The position numbers and the translations under genes were made by a program. Below are positions 1 through 6,709 of a DNA stretch of 7,914 nucleotides, in pieces. The stretch comes from Spirosomataceae bacterium (lineage in GTDB: Bacteria > Bacteroidota > Bacteroidia > Cytophagales > Spirosomataceae). The stretch's first letter is position 1; each line of letters opens with the position of its first letter. The notes under the pieces are model-generated. The model was given only the letters and a program-made list of their open reading frames with translations. It had not been told where the DNA came from and searched no databases. The DNA is taken from positions 1 through 7,914 of the forward strand of contig JALOLW010000175.1 in assembly GCA_025455795.1 (NCBI GenBank), given 5' to 3'.

Positions 1-1
1 G

Positions 2-139
2 GACTTGGCCAACTTGGACTCTTGCGCGTTTATCGAAACCCAAGATTTGGGGCGTTTTGTGGAAGGCAATCACCACCGATTTGAAGTCATAGGCCGATTT
101 GATAATTCTGATACTCGAGGCTGTAACTTGTTGATTTAG
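2..139 (+). CDS. LuxE-type acyl-protein synthetase, C-terminal end (partial)
   Basis: Only the last 45 codons are present; the gene enters from the left edge and ends at TAG 137-139. The tail contains IETQDLGR, then FEVIGRFDNSD and RGCNLLI at the end. This resembles the C-terminal block of LuxE/acyl-protein synthetases (ANL-like enzymes that activate a fatty acid and transfer it to a protein or cofactor), in which a 'GR.D.SD.RGCNL' ending is typical. Bacteroidota often carry such proteins without any luciferase genes, so luminescence is not implied and the real substrate is unknown. plsC follows after 6 bases on the same strand, suggesting one transcript and a shared role in acyl-chain handling. 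The family call rests on a short fragment, so moderate confidence. Confidence 0.68.
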   Translation, partial: DLANLDSCAFIETQDLGRFVEGNHHRFEVIGRFDNSDTRGCNLLI

Positions 140-145
140 AAAACA

Positions 146-874
146 ATGAAAAAGATTGTAGATTACTTTTTAAGCTGCCTTTATTTGCCCTATTTTGGGT
201 TGATGTTGCTGATTTTTCACCCTGTCCAAATGCTCTGTTTGAGCCTCGGCGGGCGCAAAGCCCACCAAAAATCAGTGCAAGCCCTCAACGGCTTCTTGCT
301 GCACGGCTTGTGGATATTGGGGACGCGCTTTCGGTGTACATTCCAAACGCCCCTCCCCACCGACCGCCCCATTGTGTTTGTGGCCAACCACCAAAGTATG
401 TTTGACATCGTGGGGCTGATTTGGTTTTTGCGGAAATACAATCCGTTGTTTGTCTCCAAAATCGAATTATCCAAAGGGATTCCGAGTATTTCGTACAACT
501 TACGCCACAGCGGTGCGGCACTCATCAACCGCAAAGATGGCAAGCAGGCCATCGGCGAAATCCTCAAACTGAGCCGCCTGATTGAAGAAACTAAATTTTC
601 GGGGGTTATTTTTCCTGAAGGGACACGCTCGCGCACAGGAGCGTTGAAAGAATTTGCCACGGGCGGTATCAAAGCCCTCTTGGCCAAAGCTCCGAGCGCG
701 ATAGTCGTCCCCGTAGCGATTCAGAACACGGGCAAACTCAATCCCCAAAGTATTTTTCCGCTTAGGAGTTTTACATCGCTCACTTGGACGGTACTGCCCC
801 CGCTCGACATTACGGGTAAAAACGCCGAAGAAATCACCGAAATGACCCGACAAGCCATTCAAAATTACCTCTGA
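146..874 (+). CDS. plsC: 1-acyl-sn-glycerol-3-phosphate acyltransferase (PlsC/LPLAT family)
   Basis: A 242-residue membrane-associated acyltransferase expected to convert lysophosphatidic acid to phosphatidic acid in phospholipid synthesis. An N-terminal hydrophobic segment (about residues 7-33) fits the usual membrane anchor. The family motifs appear in order: NHQSMFD at 81-87 (catalytic H82 and D87 of HxxxxD), GAALINRKD at 123-131, FPEGTRSR at 156-163 (acceptor-phosphate binding) and IVVPVAI at 186-192. The length is normal for bacterial PlsC. The ATG at 146 comes 6 bases after the LuxE-like stop with no clear Shine-Dalgarno sequence, as is common in Bacteroidota. The end converges with the gene at 887-1642, 12 bases away. 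Acyl acceptor and chain specificity cannot be read from the sequence; another LPLAT reaction, such as lipid modification together with the LuxE-like partner, is possible. Confidence 0.88.
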   Translation: MKKIVDYFLSCLYLPYFGLMLLIFHPVQMLCLSLGGRKAHQKSVQALNGFLLHGLWILGTRFRCTFQTPLPTDRPIVFVANHQSMFDIVGLIWFLRKYNPLFVSKIELSKGIPSISYNLRHSGAALINRKDGKQAIGEILKLSRLIEETKFSGVIFPEGTRSRTGALKEFATGGIKALLAKAPSAIVVPVAIQNTGKLNPQSIFPLRSFTSLTWTVLPPLDITGKNAEEITEMTRQAIQNYL

Positions 875-880
875 CGACGA

Positions 881-901
881 AGACTATCACCCCAGTAGTC
901 T
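881..901. terminator. Possible short hairpin between convergent genes
   Basis: AGACTA (881-886) and TAGTCT (896-901) form a perfect 6-bp stem with a 9-base loop, between the stop of plsC (+) and over the stop of the 251-residue gene (-). The position suits a shared terminator for two converging genes. The stem is short, only moderately GC-rich and has no T-run on either side, so it may be chance. Confidence 0.25.
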
Positions 902-1642
902 CGCAATCAAGTCTTTAAGCCGAGGCAATGCTTCTGTACGCTCCCCTACTTCGACGATTTGCTTGCCCCATTCGTACCATAACCCGTCGCCGGGGTTGAG
1001 ATAAAGCCCTTCTCGTTTTGGTTTTTCGGGCTGTGCTTTTTCGGCAAACCAATCGGGCGCGTACAGGGCTTCCATCAGGGGGGAGAGGCTTTCCCAAGGG
1101 TAAAACTTCACCGCCGATTTGCCATTGATGACTTGCTTGATTTGAGCCGTGCGGGTTTTGAAAGAAGCCGTGAGGGTAGATTGTTGGGTGGTTTTGGGTT
1201 GAATATCAAGCACTGATAACTCAAAAGGCCGCTCCAATCCCGACGTTTCGTAGATAGCTTGGACGAGTTCTTGGGCCAAATAAAGCCACGCTTCCCTATT
1301 TTGTGGAATCCCTTTTTGGGTTTTATCGTTTGGCGTCCATTCGAGCAGCAGCATATCGCTATCTTCTTCCCATTCTTTTGTGGCTTCGATTTGGGTACGA
1401 CTGAGGAGTTTTTCTACGGTATCGCGCCATATTTTTTCGAGATTACCGCGCCATTGGTAGTCATCGTTTTCGCTAAAACCTTCGGCCTCTATTTCGTCGG
1501 CGTCGAGTTCGTCGCGGTGGGTGTAGATAAGCTGTAAATCAGCGTGAAAAAACTGAAAAGAAGGTTTGAGTTTTAAGACATAACGATACGAGTAAGGAGG
1601 TGGCAACTGCGCCGAAGTTTCAAAATAAATGGTCAGCATCAT
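887..1642 (-). CDS. Conserved-looking hypothetical protein, translationally coupled to menE
   Basis: Not a family I recognise. It encodes 251 residues with no signal peptide or membrane segment, so it is probably cytoplasmic. It is rich in aromatic and acidic residues, with YSYRYVLKL near residue 18, an acidic stretch DELDADEIEAEGF near 44-56, a middle with many Trp and Glu, and LYLNPGDGLWYEWGK near 216-230. The first codon is taken as the ATG at 1642 because it overlaps the menE stop in an ATGA arrangement (4 bases), the classic form of translational coupling; a second ATG follows immediately. It is therefore the last gene of a menE-led unit. The linkage suggests co-expression with menaquinone synthesis, but nothing in the protein itself shows such a role. 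Confidence 0.8.
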   Translation of the reverse strand: MMLTIYFETSAQLPPPYSYRYVLKLKPSFQFFHADLQLIYTHRDELDADEIEAEGFSENDDYQWRGNLEKIWRDTVEKLLSRTQIEATKEWEEDSDMLLLEWTPNDKTQKGIPQNREAWLYLAQELVQAIYETSGLERPFELSVLDIQPKTTQQSTLTASFKTRTAQIKQVINGKSAVKFYPWESLSPLMEALYAPDWFAEKAQPEKPKREGLYLNPGDGLWYEWGKQIVEVGERTEALPRLKDLIARLLG

Positions 1643-2700
1643 GGATTGATTTGATTGACAATACGTACAAAGGTAGCGTGTTTGTCTATTTTGCCCGTGG
1701 GGGTTTCTGCAAATTTTTCTACTGAATAGATTTTCTTAGGTATTTCGTAGGACGAAAGCGTCGTTTTAAGTTGTTTTTTGACGTTCTCAAAATCTAAGTT
1801 TGGCGCATTTTCTACCACTAAAACGAGTTTTTGACCGAGGGTATCGTCGGGTTGCCACCACACAAAAAATCGCCCCCAATCGCCCCAAATGCGCCCAATC
1901 GCCTCCTCTACTTTTTCCAGTTGTATTTTTACCCCACCACTATTGATGATATTGTCGGCGCGACCTGTGATACGAAAGTGCTGTGAATCAATCCATTCTA
2001 TCAAATCGTTGGTTTGTACCCACTCCTGCGCGGTCACGGGTCCGCGCACGCGCAAGCAGCCGCGCTCGTCGGTGGAGGCTTCGATGCGTGGCAGCAGTTG
2101 GTAGGTCTCCGAAGCCTCCGCCCCGTTGAGTCGTTGGAGTGCCACGTGCGACACCGTCTCGGTCATTCCAAACGTGCTGTAAACGCTTACGGACAATGCC
2201 TGAATCTGCGATAACAAGCCCCTGTGAACGGGCGCACCACCCACGATGATGGTACGAAGGGCATTGAGACGGGCGTGCAGCGACAAATCGAGGGCGGTTT
2301 GGAGTTGGAGCGGAACAAAAGCCGCAAAATCTACCGAAATCTCGGTGGGTAAATGCTCAAAAGGATTGGCCGAAGGCGGCACTACGTACATCGTCAGGCC
2401 GATTACCATGCCTCGTACCAGCATCATTGTACCTGCGATGTAGGCCGTATTGAGACACACCAACGCCGTTTGACCTTTTTGAAGGCCGATTGCTTGCTGG
2501 GTCATGGCCGCGCTTGCTTGCATCTGCGCCCGCGTGAGGCAGATGGGTTTGGGCGTACCCGTAGAGCCAGAAGTATGAAGTACAAACGACTCTTGACCCT
2601 CAGCCCACGCCACACAAAACGCCCACGCTTCCCGAAAATAAGGGTCGGCGGGAGGAGAAATTTTAGAAATCTGTGAAGGGATTAATTTATAAAAAGCCAT
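1639..2700 (-). CDS. menE: o-Succinylbenzoate-CoA ligase (MenE-like, ANL superfamily)
   Basis: A 353-residue adenylate-forming ligase, expected to activate o-succinylbenzoate with ATP and CoA in menaquinone synthesis in the cytoplasm. ANL motifs are in order: P-loop HTSGSTGTPK (42-51), VGGAPVHRGL (153-162), YSTFGMTET (174-182, the A5 motif, aromatic plus TE), TGRADN (245-250) followed by SGGVKIQ (hinge and A8), and PTGKIDK (334-340), where K337 is the likely catalytic lysine of the mobile C-terminal domain. The protein is shorter than the roughly 450-490 residues of proteobacterial or Bacillus MenE; the N-terminal subdomain is cut down, which I associate with Bacteroidota MenE. The ATG at 2700 is the first in frame and gives a sensible N-terminus. 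No other men genes lie in the window. Another small acyl-CoA ligase remains possible, but the P-loop and 'FGMTET' context favour MenE. Confidence 0.83.
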   Translation of the reverse strand: MAFYKLIPSQISKISPPADPYFREAWAFCVAWAEGQESFVLHTSGSTGTPKPICLTRAQMQASAAMTQQAIGLQKGQTALVCLNTAYIAGTMMLVRGMVIGLTMYVVPPSANPFEHLPTEISVDFAAFVPLQLQTALDLSLHARLNALRTIIVGGAPVHRGLLSQIQALSVSVYSTFGMTETVSHVALQRLNGAEASETYQLLPRIEASTDERGCLRVRGPVTAQEWVQTNDLIEWIDSQHFRITGRADNIINSGGVKIQLEKVEEAIGRIWGDWGRFFVWWQPDDTLGQKLVLVVENAPNLDFENVKKQLKTTLSSYEIPKKIYSVEKFAETPTGKIDKHATFVRIVNQINP

Positions 2701-2704
2701 TTGT

Positions 2705-2718
2705 ACAAACCAGTTTGT
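2705..2718. promoter_or_regulatory. Dyad symmetry just upstream of menE
   Basis: ACAAAC (2705-2710) and GTTTGT (2713-2718) are perfect inverted arms separated by two bases, 4 bases upstream of the menE start and inside the 87-base divergent gap shared with the Uma2 gene. The overlapping TTGTACAA at 2701-2708 is also self-complementary. This could be an operator for either divergent gene or chance in AT-rich DNA. Confidence 0.25.
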
Positions 2719-2764
2719 CTAAAAATTCGGGCGACAGTTTTACTTAGTTTTTGCATAAATGTCG

Positions 2765-2772
2765 TATTATTG
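2765..2772 (+). promoter_or_regulatory. Weak -7 box candidate for the Uma2 gene
   Basis: TATTATTG matches the Bacteroidota -7 consensus TAnnTTTG with one mismatch and lies 15 bases before the ATG at 2788. A competing near-match, TAGTTTTTG at 2745-2753, has one extra T. No convincing -33 TTG is correctly spaced for either, so the exact promoter is uncertain. Confidence 0.25.
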
Positions 2773-2787
2773 TAGAAAAAAGCAGAC

Positions 2788-3393
2788 ATGACAGGGCAAA
2801 TTGCTAAAATAAATTCAGACGAAAAAGTTGGCTACAACGGTTTCAAGTTATCTGATGAAGAGTTTTTTGAATTCTGCATTCAACACGATAACCTCACTTT
2901 TGAAAGAAATGCTGACGGAACTATTGTAACTATGCCAAACACAGGAGGAAAAACGGGAAATCTCAATTTCGAATTGAGTATCGAATTTGGTCTTTGGAAT
3001 CGGATTTATCAACAAGGAAAATGTTTCGATTCTTCCACCGCATTTAGGCTTCCTTCATCGGCCGTGCGTTCTCCTGACGTCGCTTGGGTAAACATAGAGA
3101 GTTGGAATAGCCTTACAGAGAGACAGCGCGAACAGTTCCCTCCTGTTTGCCCTGATTTTGTCATTGAGTTGATGTCGGCTACCGATGACTTGAAAGCTGC
3201 CCAACTCAAAATGACCAACGAGTGGATTGCCAACGGCTGCCGATTGGCGTGGCTCATTGACCCGCAAAACGAAACCGTTTACATTTATCGGGGTAATGGC
3301 GAGGTGCAAATCGTCAAAGGTTTTGACAAAACGCTGACTGGTGAAGACGTTTTGGTTGATTTTGAACTTCCTCTGGCCAAATTGAGAGCATAA
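2788..3393 (+). CDS. Uma2 family protein (DUF820, PD-(D/E)XK nuclease fold)
   Basis: This 201-residue protein has the layout of Uma2/DUF820 proteins: an N-terminal helix with LSDEEFFEFC (21-30), then ERNADGTIVTMPNTGGKTG (39-57), the FRLPSSAVRSPDVAWV strand pair (87-101), PDFVIELMSATDDL (122-135), K141 in a helix, and LAWLIDPQNETVYIY (153-167). The putative PD-(D/E)XK metal site is D97, E127 and K141, all present, so the active site looks intact. Members are usually called putative endonucleases and are abundant in cyanobacteria and some Bacteroidota; the biological role is unknown. It stands alone: menE diverges upstream and the glycoside hydrolase converges downstream with one base between stop codons. 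Confidence 0.85.
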   Translation: MTGQIAKINSDEKVGYNGFKLSDEEFFEFCIQHDNLTFERNADGTIVTMPNTGGKTGNLNFELSIEFGLWNRIYQQGKCFDSSTAFRLPSSAVRSPDVAWVNIESWNSLTERQREQFPPVCPDFVIELMSATDDLKAAQLKMTNEWIANGCRLAWLIDPQNETVYIYRGNGEVQIVKGFDKTLTGEDVLVDFELPLAKLRA

Positions 3394-3394
3394 A

Positions 3395-6046
3395 TTATTC
3401 TTCCGTTTCTTCGTTGGTCATTTCTATCAAATCAGCTACTAAGCCCGTCCAGCCTGTTTGGTGAGCGGCACCGAGTCCCGCGCCGTTGTCGCCGTGAAAA
3501 TACTCGTAAAACAGGTGTAAATCCTTGAAATGAGGGTCTTCTTGGAATTTCTTGTAATCGTGGTGAACGGGAATGTTGCCCTTTTCATCCCGACGGAAAA
3601 TATTGATGAGGCGTTGGGCCAGCATCAGAGATGCCTCCCGAATGGTCATAATATTGCCTGAGTTGGTGGGCGCTTCGACCTCATAATCATCCCCGTAGTA
3701 GTGATAAAACTTCATCAGGGAGTCAATGATGAGGAAATTGAGCGGAAACCAAATCGGTCCGCGCCAGTTGGAATTACCCCCAAAAATGCTCAAATCTGAT
3801 TCGGCAGGGGTGTATTTGACCCTGAATACTTCGCCATTGACGTGAAACTCATAGGGGTGTTTTTCGTGGTATTTTGACAACGCTCGTATGCCGTAGCCCG
3901 ACAAAAACTCGGTTTCGTCAAACATCCTCTTGAGGAGCATTTTCATACGGTGACCGCGCAACAGAGCCAATAAGTGCGTTTCGCCTTTGCCCGCTTCGTT
4001 CCAGCGCGATACCATTGAGGCCAAGTCGGGGCGATTGTTGAGCACCCATTCCACCCGTCGCTTAAAATCAGGTAGCTTAGACAACAACTCTTCATCCAAC
4101 ACCTCTACGGCAAACAACGGAATCAGCCCTACCATCGAGCGGACTTTGAGCAAACGGCTCTTGCCATCAGAGGTATGGAGAACATCGTAGTAAAACTGGT
4201 CTTCTTCGTCCCAGAGGCTGATTTTTTGGTCACCGAGGGCGTTCATGGCGGCGGCAATGTGCAGGAAATGCTCAAAAAACTTAGAGGCCATGTCTTGGTA
4301 GGCGGGCCGCACGAGCGAGATTTCGCAAGCAATGCGAAGCATATTGAGGGTGTACATCGCCATCCAGCCCGTTCCGTCGGCTTGTTCGAGGTGGCCGCCC
4401 GTGGGGAGTTCGGCACTGCGGTCAAAAACCCCAATGTTGTCCAAGCCCAAAAAACCGCCCGCAAAGACGTTGTTTCCTTCGGTGTCTTTTCGATTGACCC
4501 ACCACGTAAAATTGAGGAGAAGTTTGTGGAAAACCCGTTCCAAAAACGCCACGTCACCGTCGCCGCCGTTGAGTTCGCGGTCTATTTCATACACTTTCCA
4601 AGTAGCCCAAGCGTGTACGGGCGGGTTTACGTCCGAGAAGTTCCACTCGTAAGCGGGGATTTGCCCGTTGGGGTGCATATAATACTCCCGCAAGACCACG
4701 GCCAGTTGTCTTTTGGCAAAAAACGGGTCCACCCTCGCCAGCGTGACGGTATGAAAGGCCAAATCCCAAGCCGCAAACCAGGGGTACTCCCATTTGTCGG
4801 GCATAGAGAGGATATTGGCCGTGTACATATGTTTCCAGCCGAGGTTGCGCGGGTACGCACGTCCCTTAAACTCAAACGGCATTTTGGGGTCACCTTTGAG
4901 CCATTGATTGACATTGTAGTAAAAAAACTGTTTGTTCCAAAGCATCCCCGCAAATGCCTGTCGCTGAATGGATTGGAGTTCGTCGTCGGGGATATTTTTT
5001 TGAACCCGACCATAAAACTCGTCGGCTTCTTGGAGGCGTTGGGCGAAGATCTGGTCAAAATCATCAAAAGGCCGCGCCAGATGGGTCTGCTCCGAAAACC
5101 GCAACTTGATTGTCACGCTGCCCTCGGCTGGTACTATCCGCTGGTAATGCCCCGAGGCTTTCGAGCCGATTTGGTTGGGGTTGATGTATTGCTTTTTTCC
5201 CGTCGTGATGTAGTTGTTGATGCTATCTTTGGGAAAGGCTGTACTATTGGATTTGCCAAAAATTCGCTCGCAGTTGGTTTCATTTTCACAAAACAGCAGC
5301 GCGTCGGCATCTTCGAGGTAGAGTTTATACTTGCCCAAAAGACGGTGATTGACCTCTATTTGCCGATTGGCGATACCGTTGAGAATGGGCTTGTAGCTAA
5401 ACTGCTCATATCCCCACGACCACGTATTGCGAAACCACAGCGTGGGCAAAATCGTCAGCGGTGCGTCTTTTTTGTAGCGGTTGTGCGCGGTGATTTTGAT
5501 GAGAATGTCGTTTTCGTCGGCTTTGGCGTATTCAATAAAAATATCAAAATAGCGATTATCGTCAAAAACGCCCGTTTCCACAATCTCGTATTCAGGCTGT
5601 TGGCGATTTCGTCGTCGTGTTTCGTCAGCGATTTTGGCGTAAGGAAAAGCTACTTGCGGGTATTTGTAGAGCATTTTCATGTACGAGTGCGTGGGCGTAC
5701 TGTCTAAGTAGTAGTACAGTTCTTTCACGTCCTCGCCGTGGTTGCCTTCTGGACCTGTGACTCCAAAAAAACGCTCCTTCAGAATAGCATCTTGGTGGTT
5801 CCAAAAAGCCAACGCAAAGCAGACGTGGCCTTTATTGTCGGAGATGCCGCCGATACCATCTTCGCCCCAACGGTAAGCGTAGGAGCGAGAGGCTTCGTGT
5901 GAGATAAACCCCCAAGAATCACCCCAATAGCTGTAATCTTCGCGGACAGTACCCCATTGGCGTTCGGCCAAATACGGTCCCCATTTTTTCCAGCCCTTGT
6001 TGTCGGGGCGGGCATATACTCGTTGTCTTTCGGCGGTATCTTTCAT
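3395..6046 (-). CDS. GH63/MGH1-like glycoside hydrolase, cytoplasmic
   Basis: An 883-residue protein resembling the large bacterial 'MGH1-like' (GH63-related) alpha-glucosidase-type proteins: an N-terminal beta-rich part with YSYWGDSWGFISHEASRSYA near residues 38-57, then a C-terminal (alpha/alpha)6-barrel part. Barrel marks are WFAAWDLAFHTVTLARVDP (about 423-441; the Asp of WD is the likely general acid), NGQIPAYEWNF (460-470), SNWRGPIWFPLNFLIID (759-775), and YEYFHGDNGAGLGAAHQTGW ending near 866, whose Glu is a candidate base. There is no signal peptide, so it probably acts in the cytoplasm on a small alpha-glucoside; the substrate is not readable. The frame is open to 6157, but I start at ATG 6046: the protein then begins MKDTAERQR, a TATTTTTG -7 box lies 30 bases upstream, and the extra 37 codons cross a toxin-antitoxin scar. 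It stops one base from the Uma2 gene. Confidence 0.84.
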   Translation of the reverse strand: MKDTAERQRVYARPDNKGWKKWGPYLAERQWGTVREDYSYWGDSWGFISHEASRSYAYRWGEDGIGGISDNKGHVCFALAFWNHQDAILKERFFGVTGPEGNHGEDVKELYYYLDSTPTHSYMKMLYKYPQVAFPYAKIADETRRRNRQQPEYEIVETGVFDDNRYFDIFIEYAKADENDILIKITAHNRYKKDAPLTILPTLWFRNTWSWGYEQFSYKPILNGIANRQIEVNHRLLGKYKLYLEDADALLFCENETNCERIFGKSNSTAFPKDSINNYITTGKKQYINPNQIGSKASGHYQRIVPAEGSVTIKLRFSEQTHLARPFDDFDQIFAQRLQEADEFYGRVQKNIPDDELQSIQRQAFAGMLWNKQFFYYNVNQWLKGDPKMPFEFKGRAYPRNLGWKHMYTANILSMPDKWEYPWFAAWDLAFHTVTLARVDPFFAKRQLAVVLREYYMHPNGQIPAYEWNFSDVNPPVHAWATWKVYEIDRELNGGDGDVAFLERVFHKLLLNFTWWVNRKDTEGNNVFAGGFLGLDNIGVFDRSAELPTGGHLEQADGTGWMAMYTLNMLRIACEISLVRPAYQDMASKFFEHFLHIAAAMNALGDQKISLWDEEDQFYYDVLHTSDGKSRLLKVRSMVGLIPLFAVEVLDEELLSKLPDFKRRVEWVLNNRPDLASMVSRWNEAGKGETHLLALLRGHRMKMLLKRMFDETEFLSGYGIRALSKYHEKHPYEFHVNGEVFRVKYTPAESDLSIFGGNSNWRGPIWFPLNFLIIDSLMKFYHYYGDDYEVEAPTNSGNIMTIREASLMLAQRLINIFRRDEKGNIPVHHDYKKFQEDPHFKDLHLFYEYFHGDNGAGLGAAHQTGWTGLVADLIEMTNEETEE

Positions 6047-6075
6047 TTTGTGGTGGATGGAGAAAAATAGAGCCG

Positions 6076-6083
6076 CAAAAATA
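6076..6083 (-). promoter_or_regulatory. -7 promoter box for the glycoside hydrolase gene
   Basis: On the minus strand this reads TATTTTTG, a full match to the Bacteroidota sigma -7 consensus TAnnTTTG, 29 bases upstream of the ATG at 6046. A TTTG at 6112-6109 could be a -33 element, but the 25-base spacing is slightly longer than the usual 17-23. The box supports the 6046 start. It lies 8 bases from the boundary of the toxin-antitoxin scar, so the -33 region consists of scar sequence. Confidence 0.5.
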
Positions 6084-6091
6084 ACAGAAAT

Positions 6092-6218
6092 ATTGAAGTA
6101 ACTCACCCCAAAGGCATGGCGTTGTTGCGCGATTTGTTTGACGCTCATTACCCACAATACAGATGATTTTGAGGGTATTCCTTCTTTAAGAATCGTTGAC
6201 CCGTATTTGTTGGCATAG
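6092..6218 (+). pseudogene. Deletion scar of a VapBC-like module related to the one at 7321-7784
   Basis: Bases 6092-6136 match antitoxin bases 7336-7380 at 44 of 45 positions (encoding IEVTHPKGMALLRDL). Bases 6137-6218 match the 3' end of the toxin gene at 7703-7784 with about six differences (encoding TLITHNTDDFEGIPSLRIV and on to the stop). The 322 bases between these blocks in the other copy are missing here. The antitoxin start codon is lost, and the antitoxin and toxin frames do not join into one open frame, so neither protein can be made. GATTTG occurs at both ends of the missing segment, suggesting deletion by short direct repeats, with a 4-base TTTG duplication at the join. This accounts for much of the gap 6047-6399, which contains no other gene. 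Confidence 0.85.
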
Positions 6219-6350
6219 CTACGGATTGGTATTGCTCACAAATACTGCACCCACAGAGCAATCAAACACCGCCGTGCGCTCAGTAACGATAGTACGACAC
6301 TGCCCCACTACCCCCATACTCAGACTGACCTGATGCCCTGCTTTAATGGT
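6216..6350. repeat. Dispersed repeat, copy 1 (after the toxin remnant)
   Basis: Starting at the remnant toxin stop codon, this stretch aligns without gaps to 7782-7914 (offset 1566) with roughly 18-20 differences over about 133 bases. The core GCTACGGATTGG followed by CTCACAAATAC recurs in shorter form at 7221-7259, and the CTCACAAA to CAATCAAA part at 7109-7145. The stretch CTCAGTAACGATAGTACG (6279-6296) is identical in copies 1 and 2. No hairpin or terminal inverted repeat of transposon type was evident. Confidence 0.8.
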
Positions 6351-6369
6351 GACGTTATTGGTTTTGTGT

Positions 6370-6377
6370 TATATTTG
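6370..6377 (+). promoter_or_regulatory. -7 promoter box of the first VapBC-like module
   Basis: TATATTTG matches TAnnTTTG fully, 22 bases before the antitoxin ATG at 6400. No TTG lies at the usual -33 spacing, so the promoter may be weak or need another factor; autoregulation by the antitoxin would be usual for this type of module. It begins about 20 bases after the end of repeat copy 1. Confidence 0.45.
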
Positions 6378-6399
6378 CCAAAAAATGAGGTAAAAAATC

Positions 6400-6708
6400 A
6401 TGCTTATACTTGAAATTAACGATACTCGCTTAGAGCAGAAAATCGTAGAAAAAGCCCGCAAAATTGGCAAGTCCGTACAAGAACTGCTCAAAGACATGGT
6501 AGCCGAGAAAGTGCAAGAAGAAGAAACTGAAAAACTGCCTTTTGATGTCCCTCGCCTCGACATACGTATGCACGGAAAAGTGATAGACACGCCTCTTACA
6601 AAAGAAGAGGAGAAAATATTAGTTGAAAACCCTGATATCAAGCCTTTTGCCCATATTGATGACGCGGCTCAATATGTTCATCAACTTCGTCGTAAACCTC
6701 GCCATTGA
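6400..6708 (+). CDS. Type II antitoxin, VapB-like
   Basis: A 102-residue acidic protein directly before a PIN-domain toxin. The N-terminus (MLILEIN, a beta strand, then helices including IGKSVQELLKDMV at about 22-34) looks like a ribbon-helix-helix type DNA-binding module that would dimerise and repress the operon. The rest, KLPFDVPRLDIRMHG at about 45-59 and an acidic then basic C-terminus (PLTKEEEKI, HQLRRKPRH), is the probable toxin-binding part. The ATG at 6400 fits a 22-base spacing to a consensus -7 box. The stop TGA (6706-6708) is one base from the toxin ATG, so the two are surely co-translated. Antitoxin identity is inferred mainly from the partner; the exact family is not certain. 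Confidence 0.75.
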   Translation: MLILEINDTRLEQKIVEKARKIGKSVQELLKDMVAEKVQEEETEKLPFDVPRLDIRMHGKVIDTPLTKEEEKILVENPDIKPFAHIDDAAQYVHQLRRKPRH

Positions 6709-6709
6709 T

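Noticed and set aside
4175..5707. Open frame of 510 codons on the plus strand
   Set aside because: It lies wholly antisense inside the glycoside hydrolase gene, whose minus-strand frame has clear family motifs. The plus reading is a Val/Arg/Phe-rich sequence without recognisable motifs, typical of a shadow frame.
6047..6157. N-terminal extension of the glycoside hydrolase containing a hydrophobic run (ISVIFAALFF) that looks like a signal anchor
   Set aside because: It is encoded antisense to toxin-antitoxin scar DNA and contains the promoter -7 box; the family-like protein starts at 6046.
6623..6709. Longer start for the intact vapC toxin
   Set aside because: It would overlap the antitoxin gene by 86 bases and add residues before the conserved N-terminal PIN strand; ATG 6710 sits one base after the antitoxin stop.
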